Of a DNA stretch of 64,000 nt, positions 1 through 11,535 are shown one piece after another (positions within the stretch are counted from its first letter, which is position 1; each line of letters opens with the position of its first letter). The notes below the pieces were generated by a model, which made no database searches, was not told where the DNA came from, and worked only from the letters and a program-made list of their open reading frames with translations. The stretch is from Hordeum vulgare subsp. vulgare (taxonomy: Eukaryota > Streptophyta > Magnoliopsida > Poales > Poaceae). A program made the translations under genes and the position numbers. Location of the stretch: contig NC_058521.1 of assembly GCF_904849725.1 (NCBI RefSeq), positions 556,594,176 through 556,658,175 on the forward strand, read 5' to 3'.

Positions 1-1490
1 GATACACTAAGTTATGAGGTAACCAAGGTTCTTGAGCTATTTTTGAGCTAACTAAGCTAATTATGTCATTAGTGAGCTAAAGAAGCTAATTATGTCATTT
101 TGGAGTATACTTAGCTAAGTATGTCATTTTGGAGAATAAAACTAGAAGTCGAAGAAGGAGGAGGAGAAGACTAGAAGAAGGAGGAGAAGAAGAAGGAGGA
201 GGAGGAGAAGAAGGTGGAGATGATTACTTATATTTTTTTGAGTTTATTATGTCACTTTGGAGGGATATTTGCTAAGTTATGAGCTAACCAAGGTTCTTGT
301 GCTATTTTTGACCTAACTAAGCTAATTATGTCATAAGTGAGCTAAATAAGTAAATTATGTCATTTTGGAGGATTATTAGCTAAGTATGTTATTTTCGAGA
401 ATAAGACTAGAAGCAAAAGAAGGAGGAGGAGGAGAGGACTACACGAAGGAGGAGAAGAGGAATAAGGAGGATAATAGGAAGGTGAAGATGATTACTTATC
501 TTGTTTTGAGATTATTATGTTATTTTGGATGGAGATACGCTAAGTTATGAGCTAACCAAGGTTCTTGTGCTATTTTTGGCCTAACTAAGCTAAATTTTTT
601 CATAAGTGAGCTAAATAAGTTAATTATGTCAATTTGGAGGATAATTAGCTAAGTATGTCATTTTGGAGAATAAAACTAGAAGCAGAAGAAGGAGGGTGGA
701 GGACAAGACTAGAAGAAGGGGGAGGAGAAGCAGAAGAAGGAGGAGGACAAGAAGAAGGTGAAGATGATTACTTATCTTGTTTTGAGCTTATTATGTCATT
801 TTGGACGGAGATACGGTAAGTTATGAGCTAACGAAGGTTCTTGTGCTATTTTTGACCTAGTTAAGCTTATTATGTCATAAGTGAGCTAAGTAAGCTAATT
901 ATGTCATTTTGGAGGATAATTAGTGAAGTAAGTCATTTTGGAGAATAGAACTAGAAGCAGAAGCAGGAGGAGGAGGAGAAGACTAGAAGAAGGAGGAGAA
1001 GAAGAAGGTGAAGATGATTACTTATCTTGTTTCGAGCTTATTATGTCATTTTGGAGGGAGATATGCTAAGTTATGAGCTAACCAAGGATCTTGTGCTATT
1101 TTTGACCTAACTAAGCTAATTATGTCATAAGTGAGCTAAATAAGCAAATTGTCTCTTTTTGGAGGATAATTACCTAAGTATATCATTTTGGAGAATAAAA
1201 CTAGAAGAAGGAGGAGGAGGAGAAGAAGAAGAAGGTGAAGATGATTACTTATCTTGTTTTGAGCTTATTATGTCATTTTGGAGGGAGATACGTTAAGTTA
1301 TGAGCTAACCAATGTTCTTGTGCTATTTTTTACCTAACTAAGCTAATTATGTCATAAGTGAGCTAAATGAGCTAATTATGTCATTTTGGAGGATAATTAG
1401 CTAAGTATGTCATTTTGGAGAATAAAACTAGAAGCGGAAGAAGGAGGAGGGGGAGAAGACTAGAACAAGGAGGAGAAGAAGAAGAAGAAG
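1..1490. repeat. Tandem repeat, about 5.5 units of 227-276 bp
   Basis: The phrase GTTATGAGCTAACCAAGG recurs with small changes at 11, 276, 544, 820, 1070 and 1297. Each unit also holds several copies of TTATGTCATTTTGGAG and a purine-only GAA/GGA tract of variable length, which accounts for most of the length variation. It lies inside the CACTA element distal to its second gene. Such arrays are common in long Triticeae CACTA elements. No ORF is supported. Confidence 0.9.
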
Positions 1491-1834
1491 CTAAGTATGC
1501 CGCAAAACACTTGGGAAAACTTACCGTCATCGTCATCAATGATGTGAATCATGGGGGTTGTTAGGGTTGGGTTCACTTGGAGAAGGTTGCCCTGGAGAAG
1601 GGGTGTGCGATGCGACTCCGGAGTTAGTCTGCACCAAAGGTATTTTGCAATGTCTCGTTAGCATCATGACACTCAAATGTTCATACTAGTAACTAATGAC
1701 CATTGAAATGTAACTCACCGTTCCAACCCCACAAATGTCCGACATCGGTGGAGGGTTCTAACTGTTCTAGAGGCACATAGACTGCACATTTGGTTTTGAA
1801 GGGTCAGTCATATCAGTTAGTAATGAAACGGACA
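1491..1834. other. CACTA interior without recognised coding sequence
   Basis: Joins the tandem array to the 3' end of the second CACTA gene. I see no motif, repeat or credible ORF. It is probably intron or 3' untranslated sequence of the minus-strand gene. Confidence 0.4.
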
Positions 1835-2992
1835 TTACATGCATGATTTGGCTAATGTGAAAAAGAAACTTATCACAAGGAGATCGTACATGGCCCGGTT
1901 AGCCGCCTCGTTACGTGCCCTATCCTCCTCCAACAAGCAAGTTGTGTTCTCCTTCGCGGCCCGGTCCCTCTCCTCAAAGAACCGAGTCGTGTTCTCCTTC
2001 GTGGCCAGGTCCCTCTCCTCCAGAAGCGTCTGGGTTACTCCTCTCTCTTTCTGAAGAGCAGTCTGCAACACCACTCCTAGTTAGCATTGTAATCATCAAT
2101 GGCCACACACACAATGTCCGTATAACTAACCTCGATGGCGAGATCGACGGGCCGTGGACGAGGCCTTATCTCAGGACAGGAGCTCGTCTGGCGCCCCTTG
2201 ATCTCCGGGAGAGTGAGAGGACAATGTATCAGCCCATCTCCAATGGCTATCGAGCCATGGGGCCTCCCACCACCAGATATCATCACCGGCTCTGGATCCA
2301 AAGGTTCCTGGCTCGGGTTAAAGTCCCCCCCTCTCCTCTTCTTCCCCCCATCCTTGTATCTCACAAGCTTGTGGTGGAAGGAGATGTTGGTGAACTTCTT
2401 TGGATGATCGAGGTCAGACTCAGAGAATGCCTTGGCCTTCTTGTAGGAGGCAGTACGGGCCATGCCACAAAGGTGACACCTCCGTCTAAATGTGATGCGC
2501 CTAAAAGAGAGGAACAAAGTATTAGTAAAGGGCTCAAGCTAGCATGAAGAATGAATTGTATGAATCATGAAGAAAACCACATACCCAGTTCCGTCCGAAC
2601 TGAAATAAGTTGGCGATGCCTTGATCGTGTGGCACACCAACCATTTGGGCAAACTGGTCCTTCACAGTGTCGTGGATGGCTCAGCATTGGCATGTGCACC
2701 ACTCATCCACCAACACCGCCCAACAATCCATCTGAACCGCACACCATCTCGGGGGCACCTATAAGTTAGTAAGGGGAAATTTGAGCGCTACACCTACGAA
2801 TAAAATCAAGAAAACTACATAATTACCTTCATGTATTGCTCCTTCTTCAGATACTTTCCGCGGCACAACTTCTTACCCTTCTTAATACCACGCGTGGCGT
2901 AGTAGTCTCGAACAGCCTCCGGCTGAGCCTCATGGCGTAAGTTCTGTAATAGCCGCTTGCACTCGACCTCGATAACATTGGTCGCCGCCTCC
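1835..2992 (-). pseudogene. CACTA second protein (plant transposase Ptta/En/Spm, PF03004-like), C-terminal half
   Basis: Minus-strand pieces at 2992-2815, 2769-2551 and 2517-2077 read in the order expected for the En/Spm accessory protein. They hold a basic segment ending KKEQYMKV, then a tryptophan-rich block with VPPRWCAVQMDCWAVLVDEW-type spacing, then a C-terminal part with GGGRPHGSIAIGDGLI. Pieces lie in different frames with intron-like gaps or frameshifts between them. 2074-1835 adds a glutamate/arginine-rich coiled-coil-like tail (repeated FEERDxAxKENTT). The 5' half of the gene continues beyond the solo LTR at 4545. This protein class is thought to bind subterminal repeats (family knowledge). 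The copy is clearly broken. Confidence 0.7.
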
Positions 2993-4544
2993 TGATACGT
3001 CTCCGACGTATCTATAATTTTTGATGGTTTCATGCTATTATCTTGTCAAACTTTGGATGTTTTGTATGCTTTTTATATCTTTTTTGGGACTAACCTATTA
3101 ACTCAGTGACAAGTGCCAGTTCCTGTTTTTTCCGTGTTTTTGACCCTTTTCAGAGGAGGATTTTAAACGGAGTCCAAACGGAATAAAACTTCCGAAAAGA
3201 TTTTTTCCGAAACAGAAGACGATTGGGAGACTTGAGAACCAAGGCAAAGGGTCACCAGGGACCCCCACAAGCCCTCATGGCGCGGCCAGGGGGCCCGCGC
3301 CTCCCAGGCTTGTGGGCTCCCTGGGCCTCCTCTGCCCTAGCTCCTTCGCCTATATATTCCCAAAAATCCCAAAAAAATCAAGAGAGCCACGAAAATACTT
3401 TTCCACCGCCGCAAGCTTCTGTCTCCGCAAGATCCCATCTGGGGCATGTTCTGGTGCCCTGTCGGAGGGGGGATTCGGATACGGAGGGCTTCTCCATCAA
3501 CACCATGACCTATCCGATGATGCGTGAGTAGTTCACCATAGACCTTCGGGTCCATAGCTAGTAGCTAGATGGCTTCTTCTCTCTCTTGGATCTTCAATAC
3601 AAAGTTCTCCATGATCTTCATGGCGATCTATCCAATGTAATCTTCTTTTGCGGTGTGTTTGTCGAGATCCGATGAATTGTGGATTTATGATCAGATTATC
3701 TATGAATCTTATTTGAGTTTCTTCTGATCTCTCTTATGCATGATTTCATATTCTTGTAATTATCTTCGAGTTGTGGGTTTTGTTTGGCCAACTTGATCTA
3801 TGATTCTTGAAATGGGAGAAGTGCTTGGTTTTGGGTTCATACCGTGCGGTGACCTCACCCAGTGACAAAAGGGGTAGCGAGGCACGCATCGTGTTGTTGC
3901 CATCAAGGGTAAAAAGATGGGGTTTTCATCATTGGTTTGAGTTTATCCCTCTACATCATGTCATCTTGCTTAAGGCGTTACTCTGTTCGTCATGAACTCA
4001 ATACACTAGATGCATGCTGGATAGCGGTCGATGTGTGGAGTAATAGTAGTAGATGCAGAAAGTATCGGTCTACTTGTCTCGGACGTGATGCCTATATGTA
4101 TGATCATTTCCTTAGATATCGTCATGACTTTGCGTGGTTCTATCAATTGCTCGACAGTAATTTGTTCACCCACCGTAATATTTGCTATTTTGAGAGAAGC
4201 CTCTAGTGAACACTATGGCCCCTGGGTCTACTTCACGTCATATTTTGAGCCTTAGACTTTTACTCCATTGCACTTTCCGCCTTCAAATCTCACTTTGCAA
4301 TCAATCTTGAAGGGATTGACAACCCCTTTATAGCGTTGGGTGCAAGCTCTTTTGTGTTTGCGCACGTACTCTGGACTTGACGCGATTCTCGTACTGGATT
4401 GATACCTTGGTTCTCAAACTGAGGGAAATACTTACTGCTCCTGTGCTGCATCACCCTTTCCTCTTCAAGGGAAAAAACAGCACAAGCCAAGTCTCTGACA
4501 ACGTGCCAATTTCTGGCGCTGTTGCCTGTTGTCGTAGCACCTCC
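2988..4544 (+). mobile_element. Solo LTR of a gypsy-type retrotransposon (2993-4539) with CCTCC target duplications
   Basis: The element starts TGATACGTCTCCGACG at 2993 and ends GTCGTAGCA at 4539. Both flanks carry the 5-bp duplication CCTCC (2988-2992 and 4540-4544). No internal retrotransposon genes are present. The sequence belongs to the same high-copy family as the inverted copy at 56663-58419, with shared stretches such as the ATGCATGCTGGATAGCGG block. A match to the start of a tRNA-Asp primer-binding site (TGGCGCTGTTGCC) sits at 4514-4526, inside the element just before its end. That is unexpected for a clean solo LTR. It splits the second CACTA gene, so it is younger than the CACTA insertion. 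Confidence 0.9.
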
Positions 4545-5598
4545 TCATATCCCTCTTCACAACTATAGAAGGTCTGCAATCAAACAAGACAACACTGATT
4601 AGTACAATAACTAGCTATATTGTTAATTTTAGATTTTGTAAAAGGAGAGATTACCCAAAATCTGTTGATCACCATCTCAGCCCTCGTGTGGCACAAGACG
4701 CCATCGATAATCTCCTTTGGAAGGGCCTGGGCAGCCTGGTCCCAGGTAAATCCTAGTGTAGGAAGCTCACAATCACCGTGCAACATGACAAACCCCATGA
4801 AATTTTCCCGGCAAAGCACACCAAGGACGACGTTCGGGTTGCGGACTCCAGGTGGGTGATCCCAACCCATACAGTATGATAAGGTCAACACATTAAAAAT
4901 TTGAAGAAACTTGAAGGCAAATGGTACAAAAATAGTAAATGCACTTACTTCTCCCCTTCAGGCCTAATCACCGACCTCTGCTCGCGGGTCATAGGCATGA
5001 ACGGGAGACGTGTACTACCACGCTGGTACACAGTGATCCCGTTAACCACCTCGACCTCACTATCAATAGACTCATCAGTGGCCTCCCCGCCTCCATAAAA
5101 ATGGCCACCCGACCCCTCGGTCAGATCCGGCCAGCTATCCCATCCAAGCTTCTCCGCGTTGGCCGAAGCCTCTAGGGCAGGAGTCTCCTAGGACATAGCC
5201 CCTTGTACAGGAGTCTCATGGGAAGAAGCCTCAGGAACCAGAGTCTCATGGGTTGAATGCCTGTCGACCCGAGGCTCCTGGACCGGAGTCCTCGTAGCCT
5301 CCACCGCAAACGAGTCCACCATAGTAGTCCTGTGCTCGGGTGAATCAGCTGGGGGTGGCTGCGAGGACGATGTAGCAGTCTTTCTACCTCTCCCGCAGCC
5401 ACGTCATGTACCCTTTTCCTTCTTCCCACCTGCCCGACCTCCTCTCCTGATGGGCAATGACACCGACGAAGAAGCACCCACGGGTGTCCCCAGACTGTCT
5501 GCCAAGACTATGGAGAGACTAGGGTGGAATGGATGTACACCTCTCGCTGGCCTCCGAGCGATCTGGACTTGCGCCCAGCATTTTTCAACACCTGCCAT
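4545..5598 (-). pseudogene. CACTA second protein, N-terminal half
   Basis: Minus strand. The first piece (5598-5404) begins MAGVEKCWAQVQIARRPARG and runs into a basic/glycine-rich stretch ending GGRAGGKKEKG. Overlapping frames at 5477-5172 are proline/arginine/leucine-rich low complexity. The next recognisable block (4891-4580) contains RNPNVVLGVLCRENFMG and FTWDQAAQ, resembling the conserved part of grass CACTA ORF2 proteins. Frame changes between blocks may be introns or decay. Continuity with 2992-1835 is restored if the solo LTR is removed. Confidence 0.62.
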
Positions 5599-5695
5599 GA
5601 TAAAGAGTAAAATAAATTAGTACAACATAAAAAAATGAATACCTGACATGAATAATAGTATGTACATATATAATTTAAGTTAGCATGCATACAAA

Positions 5696-8600
5696 CTAAT
5701 AATAGTGTGGATCAATAAATGCATCATCATCATCACTATCACACGTGTCTTCATGAATGACGTGCTCGGGTTCACCGACATCAACTTGGGTAAGGCCCTT
5801 CTGTAATCGGTCAAGCATTGATAGGTCATCTGCAGCCGTAACCGCTTCTAGTTCCGGCTCTGCTTGTTCCGGCTCAGGGGTGAAGTCTGATTCACTGTCT
5901 CTGTGTACTTCCATGTTCTGGGGTTAAGTACAACGGTTCTTGAAACGTTTCTTCGAAAGACGTGTTTCTTGGAAGAATTCTACGTCATATCTGTCCGGGT
6001 TAATGTCAGGTTCATAATCCTGTTCATCTGGGGGAGGTGGTCTAGCATGTGGCGGCACTACAAAAACAACATCCCGACCATTCATATTCTTATTAGTTTG
6101 GTAGGCCCACGGTAGATACAAAACTTGGGTCGCATGTTGAGCCATAAGATAGACATCGGGAACATCTAAATGGGTGCTTTGCTTGATTTCGAATAGCCCT
6201 ATATGTTCATGAGTCCTTCGAGTATCCTTCGGCTGGAACCAATAACATTTGAAGACTAGGACGTTTGGTGGGTTTTCACCATAGAATTGAAGTTCATAAA
6301 TTGCTTCAAATCTTCCATAATACTCGGTACCTCCTTCGCCGATAGAGAGACACCAGAATTTGTAGATTTCCCGTCAGGCATAGATAGCTCTTTGCGAGAG
6401 GTACGAAAGTGATACCCGCTGATGTTGTATTTCTCAAATGAACGGACCTTATAGTCAAAACCATTAGCGGCTTGTCTCAATTCGGTGTCCATAGACTCTG
6501 GATTAGCCTACACAAGTTTAATACAAAATAATTGTTGCATTAGCCACAAATCAGACCAAGAAATGAAATGGTACATTATTGATAATTACCGTTTGTTTGA
6601 ACCAAGAGATGAAACCGGGATAGCCGCCTCCATGCTTTGCCAAAAGCTCATACTCTTCGACGGAATTAATTTGGATGACCTCTCCATCCAAGAATTTGGC
6701 GACATATCAACTGTATCAAATATACGGGAATAAGAGAAGTTCAAAGGAATTAGAAGTTGCGGAAAAATATACCAAGAACTTACTCTATGTACGGCCACGC
6801 TTCTCTTAGGTTGTTGAAGATATACACCGAAATGGTCCACCATTCTTGGATATCCAACGTTATTGGTTTCGAAGCACCGGCTGGTGCGAGCTCCCCTTTG
6901 AATAGGTTGATGTTGGATCCACCTTTGTTAGGGTCGCCATCATTGTACCGAGCCTTCAGATTATGCAAATGATGATTCTTGGCTTCGTAGTGTCCTGTCA
7001 TGAAGTTTGCCACCTCCTTAGTAATGAATGCCTCGGCCATCGATGCTTCAATTCTACGTTTATTTTTACATTTAGCTCGAAGTGTCTTCTGCATCCTATC
7101 AGTTGCAAAGCACCAACAATTTTGCATGGGCCCACCCAATCTTGCCTCGGTCATGAGATGTAAAATCAAATGTTGCATTAGATTAAGCAAGCCCGGTGGA
7201 AAGATCTTCTCTAACTTGCAGAGCAACTCCGGCGCCAACTCCTCCATGTCATCTACCACGCCAGGCGACAGTTCTTTCGCACGAAGAACACGGAAGAAAT
7301 AGCTCATCTCTGCTAGTACTAGCCATTCATCCTCAGAAATAAAGTCATGTAACATCATCGGCATTACCCGCTCAAGCCATATGTGCCAATCATGACTCTT
7401 GAGACCAAATATTTTCATTTTTTTCAAGACTCACTCCCCTCTTTAGATTCGCTGCATACCCATCGGGGAACATCAAGTGCATTTTGACCCACAAGATAAT
7501 TTCCATCATAGCTGGCCTTCCAAGATTGAACCAGGCCTTTGGTTGCGACCACTTCTGCTTTCCAAGCGATTCTGGCATGTTTTGTAACGGTCTACGACAT
7601 AGTGTCTCTTGATCGATTCTACCCTTAGTATTATCCTTTGACTTCCCATCTATGCCGAACAATGTACTAAAAATGGCATCTCGATATTCTTTTCATTGTG
7701 CATCATGTCGATGTTGTGTGGAAGGAGGTCTTTGAAGTAAGGCAAATCCCACAAAAATGGCTTGTGAGTCCAGGCATGTTCTGAATTATACCCCTTGAAA
7801 TACCCTCGATGATCTGGATCAGGCTCGAGGGCATTTAGCTGATCCAGGATATGTTGGCCTGTCAACGCAGGTAGCGTCGAGCTTTTGACAACTTTACCTT
7901 TGGCAAAGTTCTTCTTGTCTTTTCTGAACTGAGGGTGAGGATCCAAGAACTATCTATGCAAGTCGAAGCAAGAATACTTCCCACCCGCCTGCAACCAATG
8001 AAACTGGAGAGCTGCCTTGCACGTGGGGCACGGGAACCTTCCATGCACACACCATCCAGAGAAGAGCGCATACGTCCACAAGTCATGCATCGAGTACATG
8101 TACCAGACATGCATTTTGAAGTTTTCTTTTCTAGCGGCATCGTATTTCTTGGCCCCATTATCCCAAGCTTCTTGAAATTCATCCTTAAGCGGCTGCTTGT
8201 GCACATTCATATTCTTTCCCGGATAGTTTGGCCCTGGAATTATCAATCTCAGGAATATGTTCTTTCTTTGCATAATCTGTCCATGGGGGGATTGAGTGGA
8301 ATGACAAATACAGGCCAACAACTGTATTGGTTTGCCGTTATACCAAAGGGATTGAACCCATCCATGCCGATGCACACTCAAGGATGCCTTCGATCTGCCG
8401 CTTTATCTAGATGTAATCCATCAAAACCCTTCCACGTTTCCCCATTTGTTGTGTGTCCCGCCATCTTATTCCCATCTACATCTAGTTCGGTTCTTTTGCC
8501 CAATTTGTGCCATGTCATCTGTCTGGCCGTCTCTTCGACCATGAAAAGGTGTTGAAGCCTTGGTATGATTGGCATATACCGAAGAACATTAACTAGGATT

Positions 8601-9330
8601 TTGGTCTGGCTCTTCTCACCCATACCGTTGTCTACCACAACATACCTGGAAGACTTGCAAATGGCACAATAGTCCAAGTCTGCATACTCCTTCCTCAATA
8701 AGGCACATCCTTTCTCACACGCATGTATCTTCTCATAGGGCATCTCAAGTACACGAAGTATTTTGTCCGACTAGTGCGGGTTTGCAGGCATGACATGGCC
8801 TTTGGGTAGAAAGCGTCCAAATAGTGTCATCATCACGTCGTAGCATTCCCTTCCCGAGTTGAACCGAGCTTTCAGAGCCAATATTATGCAATGGCATCCA
8901 GTTGACAAAGATCAGTGTGCTCGTGGAGAGGACGTTTTGAAGACTCTAACATTTCATAGAAGGTCTTTGCAGATTTCTCCATCTCATCATCCGAATCCCA
9001 AGCATCATCAAAGTCTTGCACCATGCTTTCGATCCCAGTACCATGCTCGTAAGTGCGATGACGAACCACCACAGCTCTGGTGCGTTGTCTAGACTCACCA
9101 TGAAATGTCCACACGGTATAATTAGGCTTAAAACACCTCATCTACAGGTGCTTAATCATTTTAGGGTATGTCCACTTTTTATAGTTGTCGCACCGAGGAC
9201 AGGGGCACTAGTTTCTTTCCCGACCATTTGCAAATGTTGCTTTCACAAACTCCCTGGTTTTTATAAACCATTCTTTGGTCATGTCTTTGTGACTAGTGTG
9301 ACCAGTGTACATGCACGCATGATCACTCAT
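5696..9330 (-). pseudogene. TNP2-type CACTA transposase, interrupted
   Basis: The minus-strand start ATG at 9330 begins MSDHACMYTGHTSHKDMTKE. Next, around 9180-9070, comes CPCPRCDNYKKWTY, the zinc-ligand signature of the transposase-associated domain (PF13963), interrupted by stops. The Tnp2 core (PF02992) spans about 8743-7390: a CAICKSSRY finger-like motif, VLRYMPIIPRLQHLF, and HNIDMMHNEKNI. A DUF4218-like segment (7427-6780) carries LKSHDWHIWLERVMP and CKLEKIFPPGLLNLM. A DUF4216-like segment (6492-5924) carries YNISGYHFRT and MAQHATQVLYLPWAYQ. The acidic C-terminus (5914-5696) ends at the stop near 5696. At least six frame changes or stops break the chain; some gaps may be introns. The intact family enzyme cuts and pastes the element in the nucleus. 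Confidence 0.88.
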
Positions 9331-9349
9331 CTTCCCTAGCTGCTAAAGA

Positions 9350-9385
9350 CACTACACACACAAACACACAGACATACATACATAC

Positions 9386-9424
<39 letters not shown>

Positions 9425-9425
9425 A
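9350..9425. repeat. CA/TA dinucleotide microsatellite
   Basis: Runs of ACACAC and ACATACAT followed by two long TATATA tracts around a TGTATA interruption. It lies just upstream of the transposase start on the minus strand. Confidence 0.85.
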
Positions 9426-9518
9426 CATGTGTATTCATTAGTTAATCTAGTTTGTCAATTTTATTATGTCCATGCAACCTACAGGCTAATAGGTAAAGAT
9501 AGGTCCTAATCCCACCCA

Positions 9519-9793
9519 AGTATGTGTAGAGTGAGTATGTTCTCCATGCTCTACCCTTCCGTGACAAAATTTTGGCAGCACCTCCCCGCTATTCTCATAA
9601 AACACGTCTCGGCAAAAATCCTAGAGAATGTGCATCCGGAGAACAACGGGAAGGCGTTGCCGAAATTTTGTCTTGGAATGGGGTAAATCATGGAAAACGT
9701 ACTCACTCTACACATACTCGGGCTATCCGTGGAAATCGCTGGACAATCCGAATGATTTACGGTGATAAATATGCAATTGAATGCATATTTATC
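9519..9793. repeat. Foldback hairpin (about 200 bp) plus a short perfect palindrome
   Basis: GTATGTGTAGAGTGAGTA at 9520-9537 has its exact reverse complement at 9700-9717. The arms continue inward with mismatches for about 80 bases each (TCCATG/CATGGA, GACAAAATTT/AAATTTTGTC). A second stem, GATAAATATGCA at 9764-9775 against TGCATATTTATC at 9782-9793, follows with a 6-base loop. It could be a foldback MITE or a structured leader of the CACTA element. No target duplication is obvious. Confidence 0.65.
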
Positions 9794-9837
9794 TATGCAA
9801 CCCTTCCGGACGGGAGACACCTAGGTTACGCTACTTA

Positions 9838-10106
9838 GCATGAAAATGAAATCTACTTACATGATTAAAAGAGCGTAGGTGGTGAATGTGGATTCGTAGC
9901 TCACCCTCGTCTGTAGAGGAAGTAGTCGAACAACGGCGGGATCACGGAACAAAATCTTCAACGACGATGACTCCAAGGAGATGAAATAGCAAAAAGCCTG
10001 TAAATTTTACCGAGTGAAAAAATTTAGGACATCACATCACATAAAGCATTGGCAGTTCAAACTACGAAAAGATTAATATTACTAATGACACACATCACAT
10101 AAAGCA
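9838..10106. other. CACTA 5' region without genes
   Basis: Between the hairpin and the pyrimidine tract. AT-rich. The only repeated phrase is CACATCACATAAAGCATTG at about 10033 and 10091, a short direct repeat 58 bp apart. No ORF is credible. Confidence 0.4.
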
Positions 10107-10535
10107 TTGATAGTTGCTCTTCTTCTTCTTCTTTTTCTTTTTCTTTTCTTCTTCTTTTCGTCTTCTTTCGTTATCCTATTCTTCTTCTTCTCCTCCTCTT
10201 CTTCTACTTCTTTTTCTTCTTCTTTCCTTCTCTTCTTCTTCTTTTCTTCTTCTTGTTTTTTTTCTTCTTCTTCTTCTTCTTTTCTTCTTCTTCTTCTTCT
10301 TCTTCTTCTTCTTTTTCTTTTCTTCTTCTTTTTTTGTTGTTCTTTTCTTCTTATTCTTCTACTACTTCTTCCTCCTCCTCCTTCTTTTCCATTTTCCTCT
10401 CCTCCTCCTCCTCTTGTTCTTCTTCTTCTCCTCCTCCTCCCCCTCCTCCTCGGCTTCTTCTTCTTATTATTCTTCCTTCTTCTACTTATTTTTCTTTTCT
10501 TCTTCATATTTTTTCATCTTTTTTCTAATCTAACT
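10107..10535. repeat. Long imperfect (CTT/CCT)n microsatellite
   Basis: About 430 bp of nearly pure pyrimidine on the plus strand (TTC, TTCC, CCT units). All six-frame reading frames through it are poly-Phe/Ser/Leu or poly-Lys/Arg/Glu artefacts. It lies in the CACTA element near its 5' end, mirrored by the GAA-rich tracts in the repeat array at the other side of the element. Confidence 0.93.
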
Positions 10536-10599
10536 AAACCTATCACTAATCTAACGTAGCATTAAACTAAACTAACATAGCATTAAACAGCAAAAAAAA

Positions 10600-11434
10600 C
10601 TCACCTTGGAGGGCTTGGCGGTGGGGGCCCTGGCGGTGGGGGGCCAGGCCGGTAGGGCGCCGGGGCAGTGGGGGCATGGCGGTGGGGGGTCGGGTCGGTA
10701 GTTCGCTGAGGCAGTGGGGGCCGTGTCGGTGTGGCGTCGGGGCCGGCACGAGCGCCGGCTGCGGGGAGGGGCGCCGGCTAAGGGAAGGGTTGGCCGACGC
10801 GGGGAGCAGCGGGGGTGGCTGGCGCAGGGAGAGTTGCGGGGAGGGGGTGGCCGGCGCGGGGAGGAGCGGGGGTGGCCGGCGTAGGGAGTGGTGGTCGGCG
10901 TGGGGCCGGCGCAAGGAGAGGGAGGGGCAAGGGGTGGCTGGCGGGGGAGCTCTGGTGGCTGGAGGCACGGGATGTGAGGGAGGCGAGGGAGAGAGACAGA
11001 GAGTGGGGTGGGGTGGGTGGCGGCAGAGCCGACCGTTAGGGAGATAGGGGAGAGAGGAGAGAGAGAGGCGCCTAACGGCGACCGTTAGGGTAGTTAGTCT
11101 TTGCCGTCCGCGGCAGACAGCAAAGAGGGGGTGGGGGCGGGGGGCGTCGGCCGTTATGTCATATCTTTGATGTCTGCCTATCCCCTCTTTGCCATCTGCT
11201 CGCAGATGACAAAGTGGGGTGGGGCTGGGGCCTGGGCCCTTTGACATCTGCATTTCCCTTCTTTGACATCTGCTAGCACACGACAAAGATATGACTGATG
11301 GCAAAAGGCCCTTTGCCATCAGCCATATCTTTGTTGTCTTTTTGCTGGAAGCTGACAGCAAAGAGTCTCTTTGCCATCAGCCAACAGACGGTAGAGAACT
11401 GGCTGATGGCAAATTCTCTAATTCCAGTAGTGAA
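10600..11434. repeat. G-rich minisatellite and CACTA subterminal repeats with the terminal inverted repeat
   Basis: 10600-11060 is G-rich with irregular GGCGGTGGGG and GGGGAGGAGCGG(G) units. 11090-11430 holds many inverted and direct copies of TTTGCCATCTGC/GCAGATGACAAAG-like motifs. It ends at 11434 with the CACTA terminus (plus strand reads TTCCAGTAGTG). Subterminal repeats of this type are transposase-binding sites in CACTA elements (family knowledge). No gene is supported; ORFs here are proline/arginine compositional artefacts. Confidence 0.8.
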
Positions 11435-11535
11435 TGTGAATGTCAATGTTGCGTAAATGAATGATTCAATTAACAAGTTGGGGAAGAAGAACAAAAACTT
11501 ACGATCTCCTCCTCTGCCACGTGCATTGGCCACCT
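11435..11535 (-). mobile_element. Harbinger-like element A, distal fragment
   Basis: Read on the minus strand, this 101-bp strip continues exactly where 45125-45905 stops: GGCAAGGTGG then CACGTGGCAGAGGAGGAGAT. The same join is found uninterrupted in the related element at about 56540-56650. It is trapped between the CACTA element and the Tat retrotransposon, so both inserted into element A. 11531-11535 is the CACCT target duplication of the Tat element. Confidence 0.8.

Larger units (their letters stand above)
1..11434 (-). mobile_element. CACTA (En/Spm) DNA transposon, left end outside window
   Basis: Read on the minus strand, the element begins at 11434 with CACTACTGGAATTAGAGAAT, a typical grass CACTA terminus. 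It is followed by subterminal copies of a TTTGCCATCTGC-like motif in both orientations (about 11090-11430). Internal order is TIR, TNP2 transposase (9330-5696), second En/Spm protein (5598-1835), then tandem repeats (1490-1), which is the usual CACTA gene order. The opposite terminus is not in the window. The flank at 11435 (AAT) interrupts a Harbinger-like sequence whose uninterrupted relative is near 56635, consistent with a 3-bp target duplication whose other copy lies outside. All genes carry stops and frameshifts, so the copy is non-autonomous today. Confidence 0.88.

Noticed and set aside
10082..10559. Long frames in the pyrimidine tract
   Set aside because: Microsatellite translation (poly-Phe/Ser/Leu or Lys/Arg/Glu), open in several frames at once.
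10567..11361. 264-residue proline-rich minus-strand ORF
   Set aside because: Low-complexity frame through the G-rich minisatellite and CACTA subterminal repeats; no domain.
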